This document shows positions 7,060-14,602 of a stretch of 19,382 bases of DNA, in pieces (the first letter of the stretch is position 1; every line of letters starts with the position of its first letter). Origin of the DNA: Gallionella sp. (lineage in GTDB: Bacteria; Pseudomonadota; Gammaproteobacteria; Burkholderiales; Gallionellaceae); assembly GCA_025362155.1 (NCBI GenBank), contig JANYHX010000081.1, positions 1-19,382 on the forward strand, in the 5' to 3' direction. The notes beneath the pieces are model-generated. The model was not told the origin of the DNA and searched no databases. It worked only from the letters and a program-made list of their open reading frames with translations. The translations under genes and the position numbers were made by a program.

Positions 7060-8853
7060 TTATTGTTTGGCATCCAAATCCTCATTCAAAAGATTAATCG
7101 TGTCTGCTTCAAATAACGATTTCAGTTGTTCTGAGGCTTGCTGTGAATTTTGAATGAGCTGAGCCTCATCAGAATGAACCGCATGCTGCACCTCTATCAA
7201 TTCTTCATCGTGTTTCCTGAACAGCGCAACGGCACGCGCTGCGGCGGGCGCGGCAAAACCCATTTTCTCCAGCGCCTGTTGCGCGACGGCGATACTGGAC
7301 AAAAATGTCTCGCGATAAATCATCTTGACACCCAGGTCGCGCAACTGAAAATAGTGTGCTCTGTTGCGCGCCCGCGCCACGATGGGCAAGTCGGGGAAAT
7401 GTTGACGAACCAGCGCAGCCGTTTTCAGTGATGCGGCGACATCATCAATGGCGAGCACAAAAAGTTTGGCCTCAGCGGTCTTGGCGGCCAATAACAAATC
7501 AAGGCGGGTCGCATCGCCAAAATAAATCTTGTTGCCAAAACGGCGCACGAAATCTACTTGCTGATAATTCACCTCCAGTGCGGTAAATGGTATGCCGCAC
7601 ATTCTTAATACACGCGAAACAACCTGCCCGACACGTCCGAAGCCGGCGATGATTACCGGGTTGCCGGGTCCGTCTATCACATCATACTCAGGTGTGCTTT
7701 TGCGCTCAAGCCAGCGCGTGCTCATGCGCTCGTGCGCGATCATAACCACGGGCGCGAGCAGCATCGAAATGGTCACTGCCATAACCAACAGCTGTGAGGT
7801 GTGAATGTCGAATATGCCCAAACCGGTTGCGGCGGCAAACAGCACAAAAGCAAACTCACCACCCTGCGCAAGCGCCACTGCAAGGCTTTGGGCAGTATTA
7901 TTGGGCGTGCCGGTGGTGCGAGAAATTGCATACATCACGGCAAACTTGACCAGCATCATCCCCAGCGCCAATCCAAATAAAGTAAGAGGTGCATTCCACA
8001 GCAGCGTAAGGTTGGCGCTCATGCCCACGGCCATGAAGAACAGACCGAGCAACAGGCCTTTGAATGGCTCAATGTCAGCTTCAAGTTCGTGGCGAAACTC
8101 AGAATCTGCCAGCAAAACGCCGGCCAGAAATGCGCCCAGCGACATGGACAAACCGATTTTTTCCATAATCAGCGCTGTACCTATCACCAGCAGCAACGCA
8201 GCAGCGGTAAAAACTTCCTGGCTGCGGTTGTGCGCAATAAATTTGAGCAAAGGGCGGATAACCAGCCTACTACCGGCGATCAGCACCGCGATGACAATCA
8301 CGCCTTTGGAGACCCCCAGCCATTGGCTTTCGCTATGCACTGTTACCGGAGCCAGCAACGGTAACAGCGCGAGCAGCGGAATCACCGCCAGGTCTTGAAA
8401 CAATAATATTGCAAACGACTCTCTGCCATGGCGGGTCAATAATTGTTTGCGCTCGGTTAAAAAGGACATGACCAGTGCCGTGGATGACATCGCACAGCCC
8501 AGCCCGATGATCAAAGCCGCCTGCCAGTTAAAACCTGCGGCTATGGCAAGCGATGCCACCACCAAGCCCGTCGCCATTACCTGCGCGCTGCCCAGCCCGA
8601 AAACTGAATTGCGTAAAGTCCATAATCGCCGTGGCTCCAATTCCAGACCAATGAGAAACAGCAATAGCACGACGCCGAATTCGGAAAATTCCAGCGTAGA
8701 TTCGACGGCACCAATGACACCCAGCCCCCCTGGCCCAATGATCATGCCCGCCGCCAGATAGCCAAGCACCGCCCCAAGTTTCAGGCGCTGAAAAATGGGC
8801 ACGATAAGAACTGCCGTAAGCAGAAAAATCGCGACTTGTTCGAGCAGGTGCAT
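7060..8853 (-). CDS. KefB/KefC-type monovalent cation:proton antiporter (CPA2 family)
   Basis: An inner-membrane K+ (or Na+)/H+ antiporter. The product is 597 residues. About the first 380 form a CPA2 Na+/H+ exchanger domain of some 12 membrane helices, with LGYLAAGMIIGP near the start, FLIGLELEPRRLW, MSLGAFLAGVLLADSEF and AQGGEFAFVLFAA. The last ~200 residues are a cytosolic RCK/TrkA-N domain with the Rossmann motif IIAGFGRVGQVV, followed by FGDATR and ARARNR, as in the KefB/KefC nucleotide-binding domain. I chose the ATG at 8853 (MHLLEQVAIFLL) with AAGG upstream; a TTG at 8862 would sit on top of that site. Whether it is gated by glutathione adducts like E. coli KefB/C cannot be told. It is followed by the DUF5062-like gene, not by a KefF/KefG-type ancillary gene. 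Confidence 0.93.
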   Translation of the reverse strand: MHLLEQVAIFLLTAVLIVPIFQRLKLGAVLGYLAAGMIIGPGGLGVIGAVESTLEFSEFGVVLLLFLIGLELEPRRLWTLRNSVFGLGSAQVMATGLVVASLAIAAGFNWQAALIIGLGCAMSSTALVMSFLTERKQLLTRHGRESFAILLFQDLAVIPLLALLPLLAPVTVHSESQWLGVSKGVIVIAVLIAGSRLVIRPLLKFIAHNRSQEVFTAAALLLVIGTALIMEKIGLSMSLGAFLAGVLLADSEFRHELEADIEPFKGLLLGLFFMAVGMSANLTLLWNAPLTLFGLALGMMLVKFAVMYAISRTTGTPNNTAQSLAVALAQGGEFAFVLFAAATGLGIFDIHTSQLLVMAVTISMLLAPVVMIAHERMSTRWLERKSTPEYDVIDGPGNPVIIAGFGRVGQVVSRVLRMCGIPFTALEVNYQQVDFVRRFGNKIYFGDATRLDLLLAAKTAEAKLFVLAIDDVAASLKTAALVRQHFPDLPIVARARNRAHYFQLRDLGVKMIYRETFLSSIAVAQQALEKMGFAAPAAARAVALFRKHDEELIEVQHAVHSDEAQLIQNSQQASEQLKSLFEADTINLLNEDLDAKQ

Positions 8854-8917
8854 AGCGATCAAACCTTAAATCTAGAATCAACACTCGGGCAAATTAATTA
8901 ACCTAGAAACCGCACCC

Positions 8918-10387
8918 TTAAGAAGAAGCTGATGTATGTGAACGATCTGGGTAGGCGCGCTTGAATGCTTCCACAATGTCGGGATCAAATTGCTGGCCTG
9001 CTGCCTCTTGCAGGCGACGCATTGCTTCCTCGTCTGGCATTCCCTTGCGGTAAGGACGGTCGGCGGTCATAGCATCAAAGGCATCGGCTACTGCAAGGAT
9101 GCGTGCAGCCAATGGAATTTCCGTCCCGCGCAAACTGTCGGGATAGCCTTGACCGTTGTACCATTCATGGTGATGACGTATAGCGGGAATAAACTCGCGA
9201 AACAGGTGCATTTTGGAAAGGATTTGGGCGCCATCATCTGGGTGATGTTTGACGATGACATATTCTTCTTCAGTCAGTCTGCCGGCCTTATTGAGTATGG
9301 AGGACGGCACACCGATTTTACCAATGTCATGCAACAACCCCACTATTTTTAACCCCGCCAGTTGCTGCTCGTTCCAGCCCAGGGCTTTACCTATCATAAG
9401 CGCATAGTTTGTGACCCGTTTAGAGTGGCCAGCCGTCCACGGTGATTTTTTCTCTACCGTTTCTGCCATGCCTAGTACGGTTTCCTCTGTTTGGTTCCGA
9501 AGGCGCGAGAACAGACGGCCTAGCTCTGTGGAGATGCCTATCATATTTACCATGGCCACGCACAATGCAATCTTGCGATCATTCAGTGGATCACGTTCGC
9601 TCGACCTGAATTCGCCAAAAATAGCCATGCCCTGCGCCCGCTCCTTATGCACAATAGGAATGCACAGGACATTCGTTTCCTGGTCGCCAAACAGCAATGC
9701 CGATTCGCTGGCGCTTAAATTATCGCATCGCTGCAGCAGGCCGAATTGCTTGCTGTGCATGAAGCCCCATAACAGGGGGCATTGTTCTTCCGTCACTTGG
9801 GTTAGTAGGGATTGCACCTGGGGGAGATTTCTTACCGAATGAACCGCTCGCACCTCGAGTTTTGTGGCGGACATATCTAATATCGCAATGCGGCACCAGG
9901 TCACTTTGGCTGAATCAGCGAGAGACTTTACAAACTGCTGAAGTATTTCCTGTTCAGTGGCGGACGAGTTCAACAATTGGCTCATTTCCACCAGCTTGGC
10001 CAATTCCATTGTCTGCTCGCGTATAGAATTGTCTTGGCGGCGCAGCAGGACCTGGACTTGCCCGGTCATGTTATTAAATGCGCTAACGACGGTGCTGATT
10101 TCCTGGCCATAAGCCTGTTCAACCGGTTGGCTGAAATCTCCCGCAGCCAAACGCTGGGTACCAGCGCGGAGCCCGAGCAAAGGCTGAAAAATAAATTTAT
10201 TTCCGAACCAAGCCAGTGCGGCCAGGATTAGAAGTTCGCTGCCCGTCAGGAACGGCTGCAAAGCCGTGTTGCGGCTCAGCCAATAATCTATGCCCAGCAT
10301 CAAGCCCAGCAGCAGAATCAAGAATGCCATTAGCAGACGGATATTAATGCTCACCTCCCAAGTACTCTTTAATGCTGGATGAAACAT
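8918..10387 (-). CDS. Membrane-bound HAMP-GAF-HD-GYP protein, probable c-di-GMP phosphodiesterase
   Basis: Predicted to hydrolyse cyclic di-GMP at the inner membrane. In the 489-residue form from the ATG at 10387, two membrane helices (about 17-35 and 48-62) are joined by only about a dozen residues, leaving almost no periplasmic sensor. A HAMP linker follows (about 65-115), then a short coiled coil, a GAF domain (about 145-290) with several Cys (165, 203, 221, 242, 276), and an HD-GYP domain (about 300-480). Catalytic motifs are intact: HDIGKIG with His353/Asp354, HHHEWYNGQGYP with GYP at 414-416, and ADAFDAMTADRPYR. The start is unsure: ATG 10387 has no Shine-Dalgarno, while GGGAGGTG at 10352-10359 precedes or overlaps a GTG at 10354 and an ATT at 10348. 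The gene ends the SHP/DHC cytochrome cluster. Confidence 0.88.
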   Translation of the reverse strand: MFHPALKSTWEVSINIRLLMAFLILLLGLMLGIDYWLSRNTALQPFLTGSELLILAALAWFGNKFIFQPLLGLRAGTQRLAAGDFSQPVEQAYGQEISTVVSAFNNMTGQVQVLLRRQDNSIREQTMELAKLVEMSQLLNSSATEQEILQQFVKSLADSAKVTWCRIAILDMSATKLEVRAVHSVRNLPQVQSLLTQVTEEQCPLLWGFMHSKQFGLLQRCDNLSASESALLFGDQETNVLCIPIVHKERAQGMAIFGEFRSSERDPLNDRKIALCVAMVNMIGISTELGRLFSRLRNQTEETVLGMAETVEKKSPWTAGHSKRVTNYALMIGKALGWNEQQLAGLKIVGLLHDIGKIGVPSSILNKAGRLTEEEYVIVKHHPDDGAQILSKMHLFREFIPAIRHHHEWYNGQGYPDSLRGTEIPLAARILAVADAFDAMTADRPYRKGMPDEEAMRRLQEAAGQQFDPDIVEAFKRAYPDRSHTSASS

Positions 10388-10529
10388 AGCCGGTAAAAAC
10401 AACCCAAAACAGCAGCCCTAACAGTAGCACAGTAATTAGGCCCAGCAATTTATGGTAATTAGGCGAAACGTAACCAAAATTAATTATCCCAATTTGAATA
10501 GTTCGGAATGGACGCCGTATCCACATCAT
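10344..10529 (-). CDS. Candidate 61-residue single-helix membrane protein
   Basis: A short frame of unknown function between the second DHC gene and the HD-GYP gene. It reads MMWIRRPFRTIQIG, then YHKLLG and one clear membrane helix (LITVLLLGLLFWVVFTGYV), with a polar tail ending EYLGGEH. AGGG lies 5 bases before the ATG at 10529. It overlaps the 3' end of the DHC gene by about 50 bp and the 5' region of the HD-GYP gene, which suggests translational coupling if it is real. I recognise no family; it could be a small accessory subunit of the neighbouring cytochromes. It could also be noncoding, since the overlaps leave only about 90 bases of its own. Confidence 0.4.
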   Translation of the reverse strand: MMWIRRPFRTIQIGIINFGYVSPNYHKLLGLITVLLLGLLFWVVFTGYVSSSIKEYLGGEH

Positions 10530-11043
10530 AGACACCCTGTGCGGCTTGGGTATGACACTTGTCGCAAAAGCTTAGCGACTTTACCCCCTTATTGCCCTTG
10601 ACCATTTTTTCGGGGATATCATTGTGTTTGCGGGAGATGTAACGCAGCTCGGTGATACGCAAGGGTGTAGGGCCATCCGTCGTGGCCACGGCGATTTTGC
10701 GTGAGCGTTTGTACCATGATTTATCTGCTGCGTTGTCCACTGCATAATCATGAATGACCTTCAACGTGGCATCGTCGAGTTCGGCATTGACACCGAAATG
10801 TTTGCGCAACGCGTCCGGAGTCAGCAGCGCTTCCCAGGATTTGGCCGGTAACAAACCGGGTTGATAGGCGAAGTGACATCCACTGCATTCATCTTGATAT
10901 TGTTTGTCGGTGACCGGCTTCACTCCTTTGGTTCTGGAAAAATTAAACAGCCAAAAAATAAAATCCTCTTCCGCGCCTGCATATGCACTATTCAATGCCA
11001 GAGTGACCGCTAATAATGCGGCTTCCCATTTCCTTTGCATCAT
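10480..11043 (-). CDS. Di-heme cytochrome c, DHC family (second copy)
   Basis: A periplasmic di-heme cytochrome of the DHC family, partners of SHP. The 187-residue product has a signal peptide (MMQRKWEAALLAVTLALNSAYA). The first haem site is CSGCH at 53-57 in the family context ECSGCHFAYQPGLLPAKSW; the second is CDKCH at 160-164. His82 (KHFG) and His140 (RKHND) are candidate distal ligands for bis-His haems. It resembles the DHC at 12411-12896 but is longer, with an extra N-terminal stretch (DFIFWLFNFSRTKGVKPVT) and a different tail (SIPNYSNWDN). GGAG lies 4-7 bases before the ATGs at 11043/11040. It starts 9 bp after the four-helix membrane protein, implying co-expression. Confidence 0.9.
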   Translation of the reverse strand: MMQRKWEAALLAVTLALNSAYAGAEEDFIFWLFNFSRTKGVKPVTDKQYQDECSGCHFAYQPGLLPAKSWEALLTPDALRKHFGVNAELDDATLKVIHDYAVDNAADKSWYKRSRKIAVATTDGPTPLRITELRYISRKHNDIPEKMVKGNKGVKSLSFCDKCHTQAAQGVYDVDTASIPNYSNWDN

Positions 11044-11052
11044 CTCACTCCA

Positions 11053-11709
11053 TTACCAGGTCATTTTAATCGCCACAACCATAGCCGCTGCGCCTAATTC
11101 AGCAATACCTGAATGGTTTACCGGCACGGTGGAATGGGCGGAAGCATTTACTGCATAAAGCATGAGTAGTGCACCTGCCGCTGCCAGCCTCGCATGCATT
11201 TTATCCGGGTCGAAAAAACTGTCTTCCCAATGAATGTCGTTCCAGTGAACCACCAGTCCGGTCATTACTGTGGCTATGGCCATCGCAGCAGTCGCGCGTG
11301 CCAGCCTGGTGTGAGTGGTACCGGACGTCTGACGGGGCTGCTGCTGTGAAGCGGTTGTGCAGTTGTCACAACCTTCCCCTGGCGCGGCCAACACCGTCAG
11401 GCCTGCTAACACCACGGTCCCCAAACCCAAATATTGGTGAGTCTTTCTGCCTGATATCCACGGAGGGTGAAATTCCGTAGCAGGTAGGGTTATATCCGCC
11501 TGTCCCTGGATGACATCGGCCTCATTCGCTGCCAACAGGTAGACCGGAGAATTAAAGGATAAGGATTTTAATGACTGGGAATTATGGGTATAAAAACTGG
11601 CGGCAGTCGGTAGATCAAGATTCACACTATCATCTGCGTACACCATTCCGGATAAAGCCGCCAAGAAAATACCCGCGATAGTATTTCTAAACTCAATCCT
11701 GCATTTCAT
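11053..11709 (-). CDS. Four-helix membrane protein with conserved-looking His residues, possible b-type haem subunit
   Basis: I do not recognise a named family. The 218-residue product has a signal-like N-terminus (RNTIAGIFLAALSGMVYA), about 60 soluble residues, and four membrane helices at about 92-109, 136-155, 173-190 and 201-216. Histidines sit at helix ends: His91 (KTHQYLG), His133 (THTRLAR), His155 and His160 (VVHWNDIHW), His172 (MHARLAAAG), His192 (AHS) and His199 (NHSG). This layout suggests a cytochrome b561-like protein that could hold one or two b haems; that is inference. A CDNC pair (Cys114/Cys117) lies in the loop after helix 1 and could bind metal or be redox-active. It lies between the cytochrome b561 gene and the second DHC in the same operon. 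Confidence 0.75.
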   Translation of the reverse strand: MKCRIEFRNTIAGIFLAALSGMVYADDSVNLDLPTAASFYTHNSQSLKSLSFNSPVYLLAANEADVIQGQADITLPATEFHPPWISGRKTHQYLGLGTVVLAGLTVLAAPGEGCDNCTTASQQQPRQTSGTTHTRLARATAAMAIATVMTGLVVHWNDIHWEDSFFDPDKMHARLAAAGALLMLYAVNASAHSTVPVNHSGIAELGAAAMVVAIKMTW

Positions 11710-11777
11710 TTCTTAAAAGCCCCCTTTAAGCTACTTTTTTTGTTCCGCTGTACGGCAGGTTTATCTGCCCACTAGCA

Positions 11778-12398
11778 TTAGCCCAGCGGTTTCTTGACAT
11801 AAGCGAACCAGAATATGACAACTGCGACCAACATCAACACGCCGAGCCAATTATAGGCGCGCTGAATACCTTGCCCCGATTCAGCGGATTTAAACCCGGT
11901 GAGCATGGAACGCAGCAGATTCTCACGATGCAAAATACTGCTGATCAGCACGCCGATGAGGTGCAGCACTATCACGCCCAGCATGATATAGGTCGCCGCC
12001 CCATGCAGATCACCCACGACATCGCTGGCATCATCTTGTAGCGCCATCACGCCAGTCACGCAAATAAATATTCCCAGCCCCAACAGCATCCAGACCGACA
12101 CACTTCCCGCCGGATTATGTCCCAGATAATGTTGCGGTTTGCCTTTGATCAAGGTGAGTAAATATATAACGATTTCCCTAGGGTTGAACAGGAAGGAGCG
12201 AAACCGTGCATAGCGTGTGCCGGTAAAACCCCACAGCAAGCGAAACACCAGCAAGCCCAGCAGGATATAGCCCAATGCCACATGATAATTGCGCAGACGT
12301 TCCGAGTCTGCCGTCAGATAGGCCGCGACAAAGGCCAGCACCTGTAACCAGTGAAACATTCGTGTGGGCGCGTCCCAAACCAAAATACGTCGTAGCAT
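11778..12398 (-). CDS. Cytochrome b561-family membrane protein
   Basis: An inner-membrane di-haem b-type cytochrome of the prokaryotic cytochrome b561 / Ni-Fe hydrogenase b-subunit family. It is likely to take electrons from quinol and pass them to periplasmic cytochromes. The 206-residue product begins LVWDAPTRMFHWLQV, the family signature with His16. Helices lie at about 15-30, 38-57, 101-120, 134-154 and 183-200. His39 (YHVALGY), His132 (DLHGAATY) and His146 (LHLIGV) are further probable haem ligands, along with HNPAGSVSVWML in the 90s. AAGG sits 6 bases before the ATG at 12398. It begins 12 bp after the first DHC gene. SHP, DHC and this cytochrome b family are known to be encoded together. 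Confidence 0.92.
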   Translation of the reverse strand: MLRRILVWDAPTRMFHWLQVLAFVAAYLTADSERLRNYHVALGYILLGLLVFRLLWGFTGTRYARFRSFLFNPREIVIYLLTLIKGKPQHYLGHNPAGSVSVWMLLGLGIFICVTGVMALQDDASDVVGDLHGAATYIMLGVIVLHLIGVLISSILHRENLLRSMLTGFKSAESGQGIQRAYNWLGVLMLVAVVIFWFAYVKKPLG

Positions 12399-12410
12399 GA
12401 TGCGCCTTTT

Positions 12411-12896
12411 CTACTTGGGTATTTTTACATCGTCTTCGTTGAAATCCCCGCTCTCCGCCTTGGTGTGGCACGCGCCGCAATTGGCCGGACTCTTGACCTT
12501 GGGGTTTTTCCAGACGCTAGTAGACACTTCGCTGTGTTCGGACTTGAACGAACGGGTTTCGGTGATGCGCAACAGTGGCTTGCCCGATGCATTATATTTT
12601 TTGGCGCTGGCATTTTTTTCCAGAAAGGCCGTAATCTCACTGGCGGAGGCGGCATCCAAGCTGGCATCGCTGCCAAAATGCTTGTCCAGCCCTGACATGA
12701 TCGCGCGCCATGATTCGGCAGGTAACATGCCCGGCGGATAGGCTACGTGGCAGGCACTGCACTCACTCTTCCACCTGGCATTGTCGGCCGTGCGCTTCTG
12801 GCCATCATGATCGTCAGCTTGCGCAACAGAAAGCGTCGCGCTCATCGCCAGCGCGACAGCGACATTTCGGGTGAAATTTTTTATATGGAATAGCAT
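12411..12896 (-). CDS. Di-heme cytochrome c, DHC family
   Basis: Probable electron donor to the SHP cytochrome encoded just upstream. The 161-residue product has a signal peptide (cleavage near AQA-DD at about 27-28). Haem sites are CSACH at 46-50, in the family context ECSACHVAYPPGMLPAESW, and CGACH at 140-144. His73 (KHFG) and His121 (SEHSEV) are candidate distal ligands. LRITETRSFKSEH is shared with the second DHC (LRITELRYISRKH), so the two are paralogues. AGGAG lies 6 bases before the ATG at 12896. It starts 9 bp after the SHP gene and is followed 12 bp later by the cytochrome b gene. Confidence 0.93.
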   Translation of the reverse strand: MLFHIKNFTRNVAVALAMSATLSVAQADDHDGQKRTADNARWKSECSACHVAYPPGMLPAESWRAIMSGLDKHFGSDASLDAASASEITAFLEKNASAKKYNASGKPLLRITETRSFKSEHSEVSTSVWKNPKVKSPANCGACHTKAESGDFNEDDVKIPK

Positions 12897-12905
12897 GATA
12901 GTCTC

Positions 12906-13325
12906 CTATTTGTGTATGGTGAGCAGGTAAGTAATCACGTCACCCTTCTCTTGTGCCGTGCATTCACGATCAAGCACATCGTTACAATTGCGCTTGAACC
13001 ATTTAGCTACTTTTTTCATATCGGTGAATCGTTCTTCATTGGCCGCCGGAGCGAGCGGCTTGATGATCTTGTCAGTCTCGGAATGTTTTCCCTGCGCGGC
13101 AGGGTTGTCGGTATGGCAAGTGGAGCAACTCAAATTGTGATTATGTTTGGTCTTGAAAAAATTCTCCCCGCGCGTGGCCGAGAATTCCTGAAATCCCGGC
13201 GTGCCCGCTGCTTCAACTTTAAAAGTAGCCAATACCTCGATGGGTGTTTCCGCAAATGCCGATTGTATCGGTAGCTCGGCAATCAACATCAGTACCGAAC
13301 CTAATGTAAAAATTACGCGCAACAT
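12906..13325 (-). CDS. SHP-type (DUF1924) monoheme cytochrome c
   Basis: Homologue of sphaeroides haem protein, a high-spin class I-like cytochrome whose Asn haem ligand is released on reduction so that O2 or NO can bind. The 139-residue product has a signal peptide ending near AFA-ET (residue 25), haem site CSTCH at 67-71, the family stretch TDNPAAQGKHS, then IKPLAPAANEERFTD and KWFKRNCNDVL. An Asn in RNCN (113 or 115) is the expected distal ligand. Cys114 and Cys122 match the conserved disulfide pair. AAGG lies 6 bases before the ATG at 13325. It is the first gene of the minus-strand cytochrome cluster, reading away from hrcA. The 227-bp gap to hrcA must hold its promoter, which I could not define. 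Confidence 0.92.
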   Translation of the reverse strand: MLRVIFTLGSVLMLIAELPIQSAFAETPIEVLATFKVEAAGTPGFQEFSATRGENFFKTKHNHNLSCSTCHTDNPAAQGKHSETDKIIKPLAPAANEERFTDMKKVAKWFKRNCNDVLDRECTAQEKGDVITYLLTIHK

Positions 13326-13517
13326 AAGTGACCTTTAAAAATAATGCTTCATTGAGTAGTTTGTAAGATAGAAGTTCGGTCTAGATAATAATTTATGATG
13401 CGTACACTTCGCTGGTTTTGTGTTAGGAGCGCCGCCTCACGGGAAGGACATACGAATGATTTTATCGCCCGCGAGCGCAATATCCCGGATTTGCACAGCT
13501 CGTGATTGTAAAGCCGG

Positions 13518-13545
13518 TTGAGCGGCGCAGCGTCAATGGTAGAAT
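13518..13545 (+). promoter_or_regulatory. Candidate sigma-70 promoter of hrcA, apparently leaderless
   Basis: TTGAGC (13518-13523) and TAGAAT (13540-13545) are separated by 16 bp and match -35 and -10 consensus at 4/6 and 5/6. The hrcA ATG at 13553 begins 7 bases after the -10 box, where a transcript would normally start, and no Shine-Dalgarno precedes it. No CIRCE palindrome is seen here. The rest of 13326-13552 shows no gene. Confidence 0.45.
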
Positions 13546-13552
13546 CTCTCCT

Positions 13553-14572
13553 ATGCTCAACGACCGCGCACAAATCCTGCTCAAGACTTTGGTGGAACGC
13601 TACATCAGCGAAGGTCAGCCAGTCGGCTCGCGGGCGCTCCTTCAATATTCCGGGCTGGAAGTCAGCTCGGCGACTATCCGCAACGTCATGTCCGAACTGG
13701 AAGACATAGGCTTGGTAAGCAGCCCGCATACCTCGGCAGGCCGCATTCCCACTGGCTTGGCGTATCGTTTGTTCATTGACACCATGCTCGTCACCAAACC
13801 GCTGGACAGCGTGAGCATGCAGCAGATGGAAAATAAATTACAGCCGGACAATCCGTCGCGGCTGATCGCCCAGGCTTCCAATATCCTCTCCGAACTGACC
13901 CACTTCACCGGCGTGGTCGCCACCGCGAGACGCAGCGCAATCACTGTGCGCCAGATCGAATTTTTACGCTTGGGCGAAAAGCGCGTGTTGCTCATCATCG
14001 TGATGCCAGATGGCGAAGTGGAGAATCGTGTACTGTTGCTGGAGCGCGATTACACCCAATCGCAACTCACCGAGGCGGGCAACTTTCTTAACCAGAATTA
14101 TATTGGTTGCAGCTTCTCGCAAATTCGTGACCGGCTGCGTGGAGAATTGCAACAACTGCATCAGGACATGAGCGCGCTGATGACAGCAGCACTGGCCGCA
14201 GGCGATGCCGCGCAAGCAAAGCAATCCGAAGACTATGTGATTAGCGGCGAACACAATTTGTTGCATGTGGCCGATCTGTCCACCGACATGAACTGCTTGC
14301 GCGGATTGTTTAATTTATTCGAACAGAAAACCGAGCTGTTGCAACTGCTGGATGCTGCCCGCCGCGGGCAAGGCATTCATATCTTTGTCGGCAGTGAATC
14401 CGGCCTGGCATCGCTAGACGAATGCAGCGTGATCACCGCGCCCTACTCTGCCGACGGCAAAGTGGTAGGTACGCTCGCCGTAGTTGGTCCGAAGCGCATG
14501 GATTACGAGCGTGTCATTCCTATTGTGGACATCACCGCGCGCTTGTTGGGCAATGCGCTTTCGCAAAACTAA
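13553..14572 (+). CDS. hrcA: Heat-inducible transcription repressor HrcA
   Basis: HrcA represses chaperone genes by binding CIRCE operators, with its own folding depending on GroEL. The 339-residue product has an N-terminal winged helix ([48 protein letters not shown]) and the GAF-like dimerisation domain typical of the family. The C-terminus reads [19 protein letters not shown] and [22 protein letters not shown], as in other HrcA proteins. The ATG at 13553 gives the canonical N-terminus; an upstream GTG at 13502 adds 17 unrelated residues. It is followed by hemH after 30 bp. No complete CIRCE element is seen in this window, so its targets (grpE/dnaK, groESL) lie elsewhere. Confidence 0.95.
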   Translation: MLNDRAQILLKTLVERYISEGQPVGSRALLQYSGLEVSSATIRNVMSELEDIGLVSSPHTSAGRIPTGLAYRLFIDTMLVTKPLDSVSMQQMENKLQPDNPSRLIAQASNILSELTHFTGVVATARRSAITVRQIEFLRLGEKRVLLIIVMPDGEVENRVLLLERDYTQSQLTEAGNFLNQNYIGCSFSQIRDRLRGELQQLHQDMSALMTAALAAGDAAQAKQSEDYVISGEHNLLHVADLSTDMNCLRGLFNLFEQKTELLQLLDAARRGQGIHIFVGSESGLASLDECSVITAPYSADGKVVGTLAVVGPKRMDYERVIPIVDITARLLGNALSQN

Positions 14573-14602
14573 ATTTTCTAATATTAACTAACAGGATTAT
14601 TT

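Noticed and set aside
11754..11769. GGCAG/CTGCC hairpin after the cytochrome b561 gene, as a terminator
   Set aside because: On the minus strand it is followed by an A run rather than a T run; the stem is only 5 bp and the operon seems to continue.
13349..13729. 126-codon minus-strand open frame across the SHP-hrcA gap
   Set aside because: Over a third is antisense to the conserved HrcA N-terminus and nothing recognisable is encoded in the rest.
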